A stretch of DNA of 59,283 bases. Origin: Lentzea sp. NEAU-D7 (GTDB taxonomy: Bacteria; Actinomycetota; Actinomycetes; Mycobacteriales; Pseudonocardiaceae). Within the stretch, counting starts at the first letter, position 1, and each line of letters starts with the position of its first letter. Below, piece by piece: positions 43,869 to 51,544 of this stretch. A model generated the notes under the pieces. It made no database searches, was not told where the DNA came from, and saw only the letters and a list, made by a program, of their open reading frames with translations. Location of the stretch: positions 50,100 through 109,382 of the forward strand of contig NZ_JAPJDL010000033.1 in the NCBI RefSeq assembly GCF_026242055.1, in the 5' to 3' direction. Both the position numbers and the translations under genes were made by a program.

Positions 43869-45086
43869 TCACGCCCTGAGGGCGTACTCGGTGAACTGAC
43901 CGGCGATGGTGAACCCCAGACGCCGGTAGACGGTCTCGCCGTCCTCAGAGGCCTGCAGGACGGCAATGCGGTACCCCTCGGCGCGTGCGGTGCGCAATGC
44001 GGCCACGGTGATGGCACCGCCATAGCCGCGGCGGCGCTCTCCGGCGAGGGTCGCGATGTTGTAGATCCCGGCGACTCCCGCGTGCAGGAACACCTCCGCC
44101 GAGCACACCGCGCGGCCGTCCACGTACCCGACGAGATAGCGCGCCTGGCTGGTCAGCGCATGCAGGGCGGCCTCGGCGTAGAAGCGGCGGACCGTCGCGG
44201 CGGGCGGGTCCCAGTTGGCGGCGAGGATCTCGGCATAGTCGGCGAGTTCCACCTTTGTGGTCACCCGCCGGATTTCGAGCCCTTCGACTCGAGGTTCGGG
44301 CAAGGCCGCGTCGGCGAGGTCCATCCACATCGCGGCTTCCGTCTCCGCGGCCGCGACACCCGCCTGCACCAGCACCGGGCCGAGGCCGGCCGGAGTGGAG
44401 GCCGGTCCGGCCCACCACGAGAACGGCCTGCCCGCCGCCCTCACAGCGCTCACGGTCTCCGCCACGCGGGCAGCCACGTCGTCCGGGGTGAACCGGGCCG
44501 CCGCGACGATGTTGAACGTGTCGTCGTCCAGGCCGCTGTCCGCGATCAGCAGGTCGTCCGTCTCGACGACGGACGTGTGCGGCAGGTGGCGGTGGAGGTG
44601 GCACGCGTGCTCGGCGAGGTTCAGCTCCATGCTCGCCAGCAGGTCGGCGGTGACCTGGCGCAAGGGTTCGTCGGCAGGCTCGACGTAGTCGTACTCGTCG
44701 ACATCGAGCGAGGCACGCACGGACGCGAGGAAAGCGAGGGATTCGGCAGAGATCCACCAGCCGAGGTCTGCGCCTTCGCCATCGCGGCAGTAGCGCACGA
44801 CGACCAGGCTGGCTGACGTGTCGGATGTCGCGGTCAGCGCGACGAGCTCGTCTTGGACGGGGCGCAGCCGGTCGACGACGTGCTGGATCTGCTCGTCGAG
44901 CCGTCCTGCGCCGCGGCCGACGACCTTCCACGCGTGCATCCGCGGAAGGTCGTACTCCGGCCGCTTGCTGCCGCGGACGAGCACCTCGTCCGGCTCCAGT
45001 CCCAGACGCTGAGCGATCTCAGCGGCGGACACGGTGTCGCTCGTGAGAGCGAAGTAGGCGTACTGCTCGACACGCACGACGCCCAT
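43869..45086 (-). CDS. DUF4279-like domain fused to a GNAT acetyltransferase
   Basis: A 405-residue two-part protein. Residues 1-140 (EQYAYFALTSDTVSAAEIAQRLGLEPDEVLVRG, WKVVGRG, LGWWISAESLAFLASV) resemble DUF4279 domains, small immunity-like or regulatory domains. The C-terminal 200 residues contain a GNAT fold with the acetyl-CoA loop AGERRRGYGGAITVAALRTA and VYRRLGFTIAGQF. The middle links the two with a Trp-rich segment. ATG 45086 is the only start that begins just before the first domain. Function unknown. Confidence 0.78.
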   Translation of the reverse strand: MGVVRVEQYAYFALTSDTVSAAEIAQRLGLEPDEVLVRGSKRPEYDLPRMHAWKVVGRGAGRLDEQIQHVVDRLRPVQDELVALTATSDTSASLVVVRYCRDGEGADLGWWISAESLAFLASVRASLDVDEYDYVEPADEPLRQVTADLLASMELNLAEHACHLHRHLPHTSVVETDDLLIADSGLDDDTFNIVAAARFTPDDVAARVAETVSAVRAAGRPFSWWAGPASTPAGLGPVLVQAGVAAAETEAAMWMDLADAALPEPRVEGLEIRRVTTKVELADYAEILAANWDPPAATVRRFYAEAALHALTSQARYLVGYVDGRAVCSAEVFLHAGVAGIYNIATLAGERRRGYGGAITVAALRTARAEGYRIAVLQASEDGETVYRRLGFTIAGQFTEYALRA

Positions 45087-45127
45087 CGGACCACGCCGCC
45101 GCAATCACCGGCGAGCGATATTCACCG

Positions 45128-46300
45128 CTAGCACTGGGCCACGGGCTGCGCCTTCAGGAGCGGCTCGTCGGCGCGGGCGTCCATCAGCAACGGGATCAGG
45201 GCACGCGCCTCCTGCTTCAGCGGCACGATGCGGTCACCGCCCCGCAGGTACTGCGACTTGACGCCGTGCAGAGCCAGTTCGTCCCGCACGTCGGCGTACT
45301 GCGCACCGGTGAGGACGTACCCGCACGGAGGCGTCGTGACGACGTCCGCGGGGTCGGGGGCCTGGTTGTCGGCCCCGCCGAAGTAGATCGGGCCGGACCG
45401 CACGGCCCGGGACGCGGCGTTGGCGGCCTCGATGGCCGGGCGGTTCGAGCCGACGAACGACTGCGTGCCGTCCAGCGCCTTCAGGTGCGAGTCGACGCGG
45501 AAGAGCGGCGTGTTGTCGACGTTGGTCTCGACCAGCAGGCCCATGCCGTGCTTCAACCCGCCCGTGTTGCGCAGGATGCGCTCCTGGCCGTCGCCGGCGA
45601 CCTGGCGGACGGGCTCGCCGGTCACCGGGTCGACGTAGATGCCGTAGACGCCGGAGGTGCGGCCGGCGGCTTCGACGGACGGCCGCACGTAGGAACGGGA
45701 CAGCGTCTCCGACAGGTCGTGCACGCCGTCGGCCACGTTGAGGTTGCGGGGCCACAGCCAGAGGACGTCCTTCACGTAGTACGGCTCGGAAGGGCCGAAC
45801 TCGTGCAGGTCGTGGATGACGTCGGGCTGCCAGTCGCGGATCACGGAGGCCATCGCGCGGGCCTCGGCGGTGCGCAGCAGCAGGTGGTCGCGGTTGATGT
45901 CGATGCCGGCCGAGTTGCCGCGGGTGTCGGCCGCGCGGCCGTCCGGGTTGGCGTTCGGCACGAAGAGGTAGGTCGTGCCGGACGAGCGCGGCAGCGAGCG
46001 CATGCGGATCAGGCACGCCTCACGACCGGCGGGTTCGTCGCCGTGCTGGGAGCAGATGAAGAGAACCACCGTGCGCGCGGAGCGGGAGCCGACGCGCACG
46101 AGCTGCACGGGGCGGCCCTGGGCGGTCACCCCGATCTCGGTCACGGGCAGGCCGGTGGCGCGCAGGTACGCCTGTTCCTCGGCCTCGGTGGTCCACTTGC
46201 CGGTGAGCTCGAATCCGGTGCGCGGCTCGGGTGCGGCGACGGCCGGAACAGCTGCCAGCGACGAGACAGCGGTCAGCAGAGCGATCAACAGTCCCCTCAT
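45128..46300 (-). CDS. Secreted M14-family zinc carboxypeptidase-like protein
   Basis: A 390-residue protein with a signal peptide (MRGLLIALLTAVSSLAAVPAV). Zinc ligands His and Glu are in QHGDEPAG, a third His is likely in IHDLHEFG; NPDGR and INRDH are M14 substrate motifs, and LLVETN holds the likely catalytic Glu. It should trim peptides or amino-acid conjugates outside the cell. Its ATG overlaps the pnuC stop (ATGA). Confidence 0.88.
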   Translation of the reverse strand: MRGLLIALLTAVSSLAAVPAVAAPEPRTGFELTGKWTTEAEEQAYLRATGLPVTEIGVTAQGRPVQLVRVGSRSARTVVLFICSQHGDEPAGREACLIRMRSLPRSSGTTYLFVPNANPDGRAADTRGNSAGIDINRDHLLLRTAEARAMASVIRDWQPDVIHDLHEFGPSEPYYVKDVLWLWPRNLNVADGVHDLSETLSRSYVRPSVEAAGRTSGVYGIYVDPVTGEPVRQVAGDGQERILRNTGGLKHGMGLLVETNVDNTPLFRVDSHLKALDGTQSFVGSNRPAIEAANAASRAVRSGPIYFGGADNQAPDPADVVTTPPCGYVLTGAQYADVRDELALHGVKSQYLRGGDRIVPLKQEARALIPLLMDARADEPLLKAQPVAQC

Positions 46301-46902
46301 AGGGGAGACTTTGCCGCCTGTGTCAACCGGTTGGCGGTGCGGTTCCAGTCGACGAAACCGTGGATCACCAGGCCCGCGAAGATCAGGTAGACGAACGCGC
46401 TGAAGTACAGGCCCGACTGGATCTGCAGCGGCACGCCGACGGCGTCGACCACCAGCCACACCAGCCAGAACTCCACCAGCCCGAGGCCCTGCAGCGCGAA
46501 GGCCAGGATGGTGCCGATGAAGATCGCGGCGTCCGGCCAGGGCGCCCACGAGGCGTCCAGCGCGTCCAGGACCAGCGCGAACGCGACGGTGCCCGCGACG
46601 AAGGCGCCGACGATCGCGAGCCGTTCCCGCGGGGAGCCCTTGCGCACCACGACGCCGAAGACCGGGTCACGCCGGCGCACCCACGCGTACCAGCCGTAGA
46701 CGGCGATCGCGCCGACGGCGACCTGCCTGGTCGCGAGGCCGCCCAGGTGGGCCGACAGGTAGACGGTGAAGAGCAGCGCGACCGAGACCAGCTGAACGGG
46801 CCAGGTCAAGAGTGAACGGCGCTGCGCCAGGAACACGACCGCGAGCGCCAGCACCTGCCCGACCAGCTCCGTGTACGCGATCTTCTGGCCGAAGATCGTC
46901 AT
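46297..46902 (-). CDS. pnuC: PnuC-family vitamin/NMN transporter
   Basis: A 201-residue membrane protein with about seven hydrophobic segments and the PnuC-like WPVQLVSVALLFTVYL, IAVYGWYAWVRR and LVEFWLVWLVVDAVGVPLQ segments. PnuC proteins take up nicotinamide riboside or related vitamins. First gene of a coupled pair with the M14 protein, an unusual partner. No riboswitch is seen upstream. Confidence 0.9.
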   Translation of the reverse strand: MTIFGQKIAYTELVGQVLALAVVFLAQRRSLLTWPVQLVSVALLFTVYLSAHLGGLATRQVAVGAIAVYGWYAWVRRRDPVFGVVVRKGSPRERLAIVGAFVAGTVAFALVLDALDASWAPWPDAAIFIGTILAFALQGLGLVEFWLVWLVVDAVGVPLQIQSGLYFSAFVYLIFAGLVIHGFVDWNRTANRLTQAAKSPL

Positions 46903-46975
46903 TCCTGTCTCGTACCACACGGCTTGTTCCCCCGCGGTTCAGTCGCAGTACATCGGTGTTTCCTACGGTCGCACC

Positions 46976-48064
46976 ATGTCATCTTCCTTAGCGCTCGCGC
47001 TCGTGCCTTTGTTCCTCACCGCTCCCGCGACGCCCGTGATCACGCCGACGGTCATCACGCAGACGTTCGAGGAGCCCGCGGACGCGGACGACCCGGCCAT
47101 CTGGGTGAACCCGCGCAACACCGAACGCAGTGTGGTCCTGGGCACGCTCAAGGAAGGCGGTCTGGCGGCGTTCGACCTGAACGGCCGGACCATCGGCGTC
47201 TACCCGGCACCGCAGCCGCCGACGCCCGACGCGAAGCCCGGCCGCTTCAACAACGTCGACGTCCACGGCGACCTGGCGTTCGTCAGCGACCGCGGCCGCG
47301 ACCGCATCCGGGTGTTCCGAGTGGACGAGAACGGCGCGAGGGACGTCACGAACCCCGCCACCGGGCCGGTGTTCTCCAAGACCGAGGCCGAGGTCGACGA
47401 CCAGCACACCGTCTACGGCCTGGCCGCCGGGCGCGTCGACGGCAGGGACGTCGTCGTCACCAGCCGCCGCAACGAGACCAGCATCGCGCTCCTGCAGGTC
47501 GTGAAGGGTGCCCGGTACGACACCAGGAAGGTGTCCACTCTGGACCTCCCGAGCACCTTCACCCTGCCGGACGGCCGGCAGTGGACCGTGTGCGGCGAGC
47601 CCGGAGAGGGCCCGCAGGTCGAGGGCATGGTCATCGACGAACGCACGAACACCCTTTACGCCGCCCAGGAGGACGTCGGCATCTGGCGCATCCCGTTGCG
47701 CTCCAACGGTTTCGGCAAGCCGCAGCTCGTCGACAAGGTCCGCACCTGGGGCGCGCCGCAGAAGTACGACCCCGAGACCGAGGAGTGCGTGGCCGACGGC
47801 CCGAACCCCGGCTTCGGCGGCCAGTGGCTCGAAGCGGACGCCGAGGGCCTCACGATCGCGGGCGACGTGCTGCTCGCGTCCAGCCAGGGCGACTCGCGGT
47901 TCGTCGCGTACCGCAAGGCGGACATGAAGCCGCTGAAGGACTTCAAGGTCGACGGCGTCGAGCACTCCGACGGCGCGGACATCGTCCTGGGCAAGCTCAA
48001 CCTGCTCGTCGTCCACGACGGAGAACGCCCGAACGGCACCGGATTCGCGTTCATCAGGTTCTAG
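46976..48064 (+). CDS. Secreted beta-propeller phytase
   Basis: A 362-residue 3-phytase (BPP family) with a short signal peptide (MSSSLALALVPLFLTAPATP). DADDPAIWVNP is the family's calcium and phosphate site; RFNNVDVHG, DDQHTVYGLA, EGMVIDERTNTLYAAQEDVGIW and DAEGLTI are further blade motifs. It releases phosphate from phytate outside the cell. Divergent from pnuC; followed after 9 bp by the HTH_42 gene. Confidence 0.92.
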   Translation: MSSSLALALVPLFLTAPATPVITPTVITQTFEEPADADDPAIWVNPRNTERSVVLGTLKEGGLAAFDLNGRTIGVYPAPQPPTPDAKPGRFNNVDVHGDLAFVSDRGRDRIRVFRVDENGARDVTNPATGPVFSKTEAEVDDQHTVYGLAAGRVDGRDVVVTSRRNETSIALLQVVKGARYDTRKVSTLDLPSTFTLPDGRQWTVCGEPGEGPQVEGMVIDERTNTLYAAQEDVGIWRIPLRSNGFGKPQLVDKVRTWGAPQKYDPETEECVADGPNPGFGGQWLEADAEGLTIAGDVLLASSQGDSRFVAYRKADMKPLKDFKVDGVEHSDGADIVLGKLNLLVVHDGERPNGTGFAFIRF

Positions 48065-48073
48065 TCTGTCCCG

Positions 48074-49117
48074 ATGGGGACGCTCAGCCAGGACCAGCTC
48101 AACAGAGCACTGATCGAACGCCAGATGCTGCGCGAGCGCGCCGACATGAGCGCGCTCGCCACCATCGAGCACCTCTTCGGCATCCAGGCGCAGGAACCGA
48201 AGTCGCCCTACGTGGGCCTCTGGACGCGGCTGAACGGCTTCCAGCCGAAAGAGCTCGAAGACCTCCTGACCAACCGCGAAGCCGTCCGCATGCTCCTGAT
48301 GCGCGGCACGATCCACCTGGTCAGCGCACGGGACGCGCTCGGCCTGCGGCCCCACACCCAGCTCAAGCTCGACCGCGAGCTGCAGAGCGGCCCGTTCGCC
48401 GCCCGCCTGAGAGGCCTCGACTTCGACGAGGTCGCCGAGGCGGGCCGCAAGATCCTCGACGAGACCCCGCAGGGCACCGCGGACGCCGGCAAGCAGCTGA
48501 AGGAACGCTGGCCCGACCGCGAACACACCGTCCTGGGCAACGCCCTGCGCAACAAGCTCGCCCTCGTCCAGCTCCCGCCGCGCGGCCTGTGGCACAGCAG
48601 CGGCAGGGCCGTCTGCACGACCGTCGAGAACTGGCTCGGCAGCCCGCAGCAGGCCATGGACAAGGAAGAGCTCGTCCTGCGCTACCTCGGGGCCTTCGGC
48701 CCGGCGACGGTCATGGACGCCCAGCAGTGGTCCGGTCTCACCAAGCTCGCCGAGACGTTCGCGGCGCTGCGCCCGCGGCTCGTGACGTTCCGCAGCGAGG
48801 CGGGCAAGGAGCTCTTCGACCTTCCCGACGCGCCGCGCCCCGGCCCGGACACCCCTGTCCCGGTGCGGCTCCTGCCCGAGTTCGACAACATCCTGCTCGC
48901 CCACGCCGACCGCAGGAGGGTCATCGCGGACGACCGGCTCGGCGTCGTCATCGGCGGCAAGCCCACGGTCCTCGTCGACGGCTACGTCGTCGCCACCTGG
49001 GCCCTGTCGAAGGAACGCACGATCTCCGTCGACTACATCGACGAACTGCCCAGGAGCAGGCAGAAGGCGGTCGCCGAGGAGTGCGACCGCCTTCAGGACT
49101 GGGTCAGGCGGAGCTAG
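48074..49117 (+). CDS. Winged-helix DNA-binding protein (HTH_42, YcaQ/AlkX-like)
   Basis: A 347-residue protein of the HTH_42 family: IEHLFGIQAQEPKSPYVGLW at the start and VMLADADRR-like DNILLAHADRRRVI later. Family members include DNA glycosylases that unhook crosslinks and drug-resistance proteins of antibiotic producers. Its stop TAG is formed by the outer CTAG of the inserted element at 49114-49281. Confidence 0.88.
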   Translation: MGTLSQDQLNRALIERQMLRERADMSALATIEHLFGIQAQEPKSPYVGLWTRLNGFQPKELEDLLTNREAVRMLLMRGTIHLVSARDALGLRPHTQLKLDRELQSGPFAARLRGLDFDEVAEAGRKILDETPQGTADAGKQLKERWPDREHTVLGNALRNKLALVQLPPRGLWHSSGRAVCTTVENWLGSPQQAMDKEELVLRYLGAFGPATVMDAQQWSGLTKLAETFAALRPRLVTFRSEAGKELFDLPDAPRPGPDTPVPVRLLPEFDNILLAHADRRRVIADDRLGVVIGGKPTVLVDGYVVATWALSKERTISVDYIDELPRSRQKAVAEECDRLQDWVRRS

Positions 49118-49281
49118 GGCCTGTATCGAAGTCTGGTTCGATGGGAGTCGCGCTTGAGGTGGTTTCTGGTGGTGCGGCCGGACGGCCGGCATACCGGTGT
49201 TGTATGTGGGCCGTCCGGCCGTGCCGCCAGGGGCCGCCTCGGGCCCGGCTGTCGCGGATCAGATTTCGATACAGGCCCTAG
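49114..49281. mobile_element. 168-bp MITE-like element with 22-bp inverted ends
   Basis: The ends read CTAGGGCCTGTATCGAAGTC and, inverted, the same with one G/A difference across 22 bp (49114-49135 and 49260-49281). CTAG at both outer edges fits the target preference of IS5-type elements. Inside is a second inverted repeat (GGCCGGACGGCC with GGCCGTCCGGCC). No transposase. It fills the whole space between two convergent genes and supplies the TAG stop of both. Confidence 0.78.
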
Positions 49282-50321
49282 GCCGCGACGTCGACGTGCG
49301 CGCCGTCACCGACGACCAGCCGGTGCTGGCGCGCCGAGCCGACGCGGGCCCGGCGCCCGATCAGCGACGTCTCGATCCCGGACACGTTCTGCACGGTGGC
49401 CTCGTTCAGCACGATCGAGTCGGCCAGCCCGGAGTCGACGATCCGGCAGTCCGCGCCGATCGACGTGTACGGCCCGATGATCGACTCCTCGACCAGCGTC
49501 CCGGCGCCGATGATCGCGGGCCCGACGATGCACGACCGCACCACGCGCGCACCCTCCTCGACCACGACGTCACCGATCAGCCGCGACTCGTCGTCGACGA
49601 TGCCCTGGATGTCGGTCCGCAGCCCCATCAGCAGCTCGCGGTTGCACTCCAGCACGTCCTCGACCTTCCCGGTGTCCTTCCAGAACCCCGAGTACATGCG
49701 CGCCCGCACGTCGCGTTCGTGCGTCACCAGCCACTGCAGCGCGTCGGTGATCTCGAACTCGCCGCGCCACGACGGTTCGATCGCGTCGACGGCGGTGTGG
49801 ATCGCGGGCGTGAAGAAGTAGACGCCGATCATCGCGAGGTCGCTGCGCGGCTCCTGCGGGTGCTCGATCAGCCGCGTCACGCGCGAGTTCTCGTCCACCT
49901 CCGCGACGCCGTACAGCCTCGGGTCCTCCACCTTGTCCACGAGCACCTGCGCGGACGGCCGCAGGCGCGCGAACTCGTCGGCGATCTGGCCGATGCCCTC
50001 GACGAGCACGTTGTCGCCCATGTACATCACGAAGTCGTCGTCACCCAGGAACGGCCGGGCGATCCGCACGCAGTGCGCCAGGCCCAGCGCCACGTCCTGC
50101 TGGATGTAGGTGATCGAGACGCCCAGGTACGAGCCGTCTCCGAACAGCTCGGAGATCTCCTGCGCGCCCTCGCCGACGACGAGGCCGATGTCGGTGATGC
50201 CGACGTCCCGCAGGTTCTCCACGACGTACTCGAGCACCGGCTTGTTCGCGATGGGGACGATCTGTCGAGGCAGCGAGTATCCGGCCGGGCGCACGCCCGC
50301 GGACAGCACAAGGGCTTTCAT
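49278..50321 (-). CDS. Sugar-1-phosphate thymidylyltransferase-like protein with degraded signature
   Basis: A 347-residue protein of the long RmlA/StrD type: nucleotidyltransferase domain (residues 1-235; YMGDNVLVEG, GEFEITDALQWL, FWKDTGKVEDVLECNREL) and a left-handed beta-helix (hexapeptide repeats, 240-347). The family signature GGxGTRLxP near residue 8-16 is replaced by SAGVRPAGYSLPRQ, four residues shorter, so the GTR triphosphate loop is missing. The rest is well kept. It may be inactive, regulatory or use another mode of binding. Not in the SARP region, though glycosylation of the polyketide is conceivable. Confidence 0.85.
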   Translation of the reverse strand: MKALVLSAGVRPAGYSLPRQIVPIANKPVLEYVVENLRDVGITDIGLVVGEGAQEISELFGDGSYLGVSITYIQQDVALGLAHCVRIARPFLGDDDFVMYMGDNVLVEGIGQIADEFARLRPSAQVLVDKVEDPRLYGVAEVDENSRVTRLIEHPQEPRSDLAMIGVYFFTPAIHTAVDAIEPSWRGEFEITDALQWLVTHERDVRARMYSGFWKDTGKVEDVLECNRELLMGLRTDIQGIVDDESRLIGDVVVEEGARVVRSCIVGPAIIGAGTLVEESIIGPYTSIGADCRIVDSGLADSIVLNEATVQNVSGIETSLIGRRARVGSARQHRLVVGDGAHVDVAA

Positions 50322-50405
50322 AGGTCCTCCACCGCGACGGAACAGTTCGGGTGGCTACGAGGCTGCGTGCGGGCACTGGACCGGAACTGGAGAACTGTCA
50401 GAACA

Positions 50406-50452
50406 CCTGAAAGGGGCCGTGCGCAAGATGTTTGCGCACGGCCCCTTTCAGG
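50406..50452. terminator. Terminator hairpin of the upstream membrane-protein gene
   Basis: Perfect 21-bp stem (50406-50426 with 50432-50452, outer CCTGAAAGGGGCC), 5-nt loop, between the minus-strand membrane-protein gene and the next minus-strand gene. Confidence 0.85.
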
Positions 50453-50477
50453 AGGTGAGAACTACTTTGCCAAATAT

Positions 50478-51248
50478 CTACTTGTCGGACATCGGGGTGC
50501 CCGACGGAGGGGTCGGCATGTCGCCCATCCGGCCGCCCACGGTCTGCGGCATCTCCTGCGACGCGCGCGGCATCGGCGACCGGGTCTGCGCCTCGTCCTG
50601 CACGCGGGCCAGCCAGCCCTCCCAGCGCGCCTGCATCGGGCGGACCAGGCCGCCGCCCACACCGATGACGATCACGCCGGCGACGGTGGCGAGCACGGCG
50701 ATCAGGACCGGCATGGTCACCGAGATCGCGATGCCCAGCTGGTTGAGCGCCGCGATGACGCCGAGCGCCATCACGAAGCCGTAGGTGATGTTGCCCATCA
50801 GCTTCGTGTACGAGCGCTGGCCCAGCGCACCGGTGACGAGACCCTTGAGCGCGGTGCCGATGGCCGACGCGACGATCACGAGCACGATCGCGACGACGAT
50901 GCGCGGCAGGTACGCGATGACCTCGTTGAGCAGCGTGCTGACCGGGTTCGAGGCGCCGAAGACGCCGAACGCCAGCTGCAGCGCGATGAGCAGCACGAAG
51001 TAGTACACGATCTTGGCGATCAGGCTGGACGCGTCCATCGACGACTGCCGCATCGCGCCGTTGAGGCCCGACTTGTCGACGAGCTTCTCGAAGCCGACGC
51101 GCTTGAGAAGGAACTGAACACCCTTGGCGAGCGCCTTGGCGATGAACCAGCCGATGACCAGAACGAGCAGGAAGCCGAGCAGCTTCGGCACGAACGTGGC
51201 GACCATGGCCCACGCCTGGCCCAGGCCCTCGGTGATTTGCGAGCCCAC
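50478..51248 (-). CDS. Small membrane channel-like protein (conserved TM helix, MscS-related)
   Basis: A 256-residue protein with five hydrophobic segments (LGFLLVLVIGWFIAKALAKG first, IVVAIVLVIVASAIGTALKG, VLIAVLATVAGVIVIGVGGG) and a disordered C-terminus rich in Pro, Met and Gln. The repeated Gly-rich amphipathic helices followed by basic loops are those of the conserved-TM-helix family found in MscS-like proteins, but no MscS core domain follows. Confidence 0.8.
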   Translation of the reverse strand: MGSQITEGLGQAWAMVATFVPKLLGFLLVLVIGWFIAKALAKGVQFLLKRVGFEKLVDKSGLNGAMRQSSMDASSLIAKIVYYFVLLIALQLAFGVFGASNPVSTLLNEVIAYLPRIVVAIVLVIVASAIGTALKGLVTGALGQRSYTKLMGNITYGFVMALGVIAALNQLGIAISVTMPVLIAVLATVAGVIVIGVGGGLVRPMQARWEGWLARVQDEAQTRSPMPRASQEMPQTVGGRMGDMPTPPSGTPMSDK

Positions 51249-51414
51249 GGGCCCTCCTAGAACGAAAGTTGCGATGAGTGAAGATCAGACGGGGTGATCG
51301 TTTCGTGGATCACACCGCTCCACAACTTCGACACTGCTACACGAAAGGGTGGCTGACGTGGATTTTTGTCGTAACACAGTCCAGAGTGGAACTACCGGTG
51401 GGGACCGGGGAGAG

Positions 51415-51526
51415 GGAAGCGGCCCCCCCCCGCCCGGGGGGGGGCGTGCGCAAGTGCCGCCCCGGGTGTAGGGGGGGGGGGGGGGGGGGGGCCCCCCCCC
51501 CCCCCCGCGCGGGGGGGGCCGCTTCC
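51415..51526. other. Homopolymer tract inside an inverted repeat, likely a misread terminator
   Basis: GGAAGCGGCCCCCCCC (51415-51430) and its exact complement (51511-51526) enclose long G and C runs with little normal sequence. This is where the terminator of the minus-strand peptidase gene should be. The likely explanation is a very stable GC hairpin that the sequencing or assembly could not read correctly, so its length and content are unreliable. Confidence 0.7.
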
Positions 51527-51544
51527 ACATGTCCGGCCCCTGTT

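Noticed and set aside
46988..49192. 734-codon minus-strand frame opposite the phytase and HTH_42 genes
   Set aside because: Shadow of two recognised proteins in high-GC DNA.
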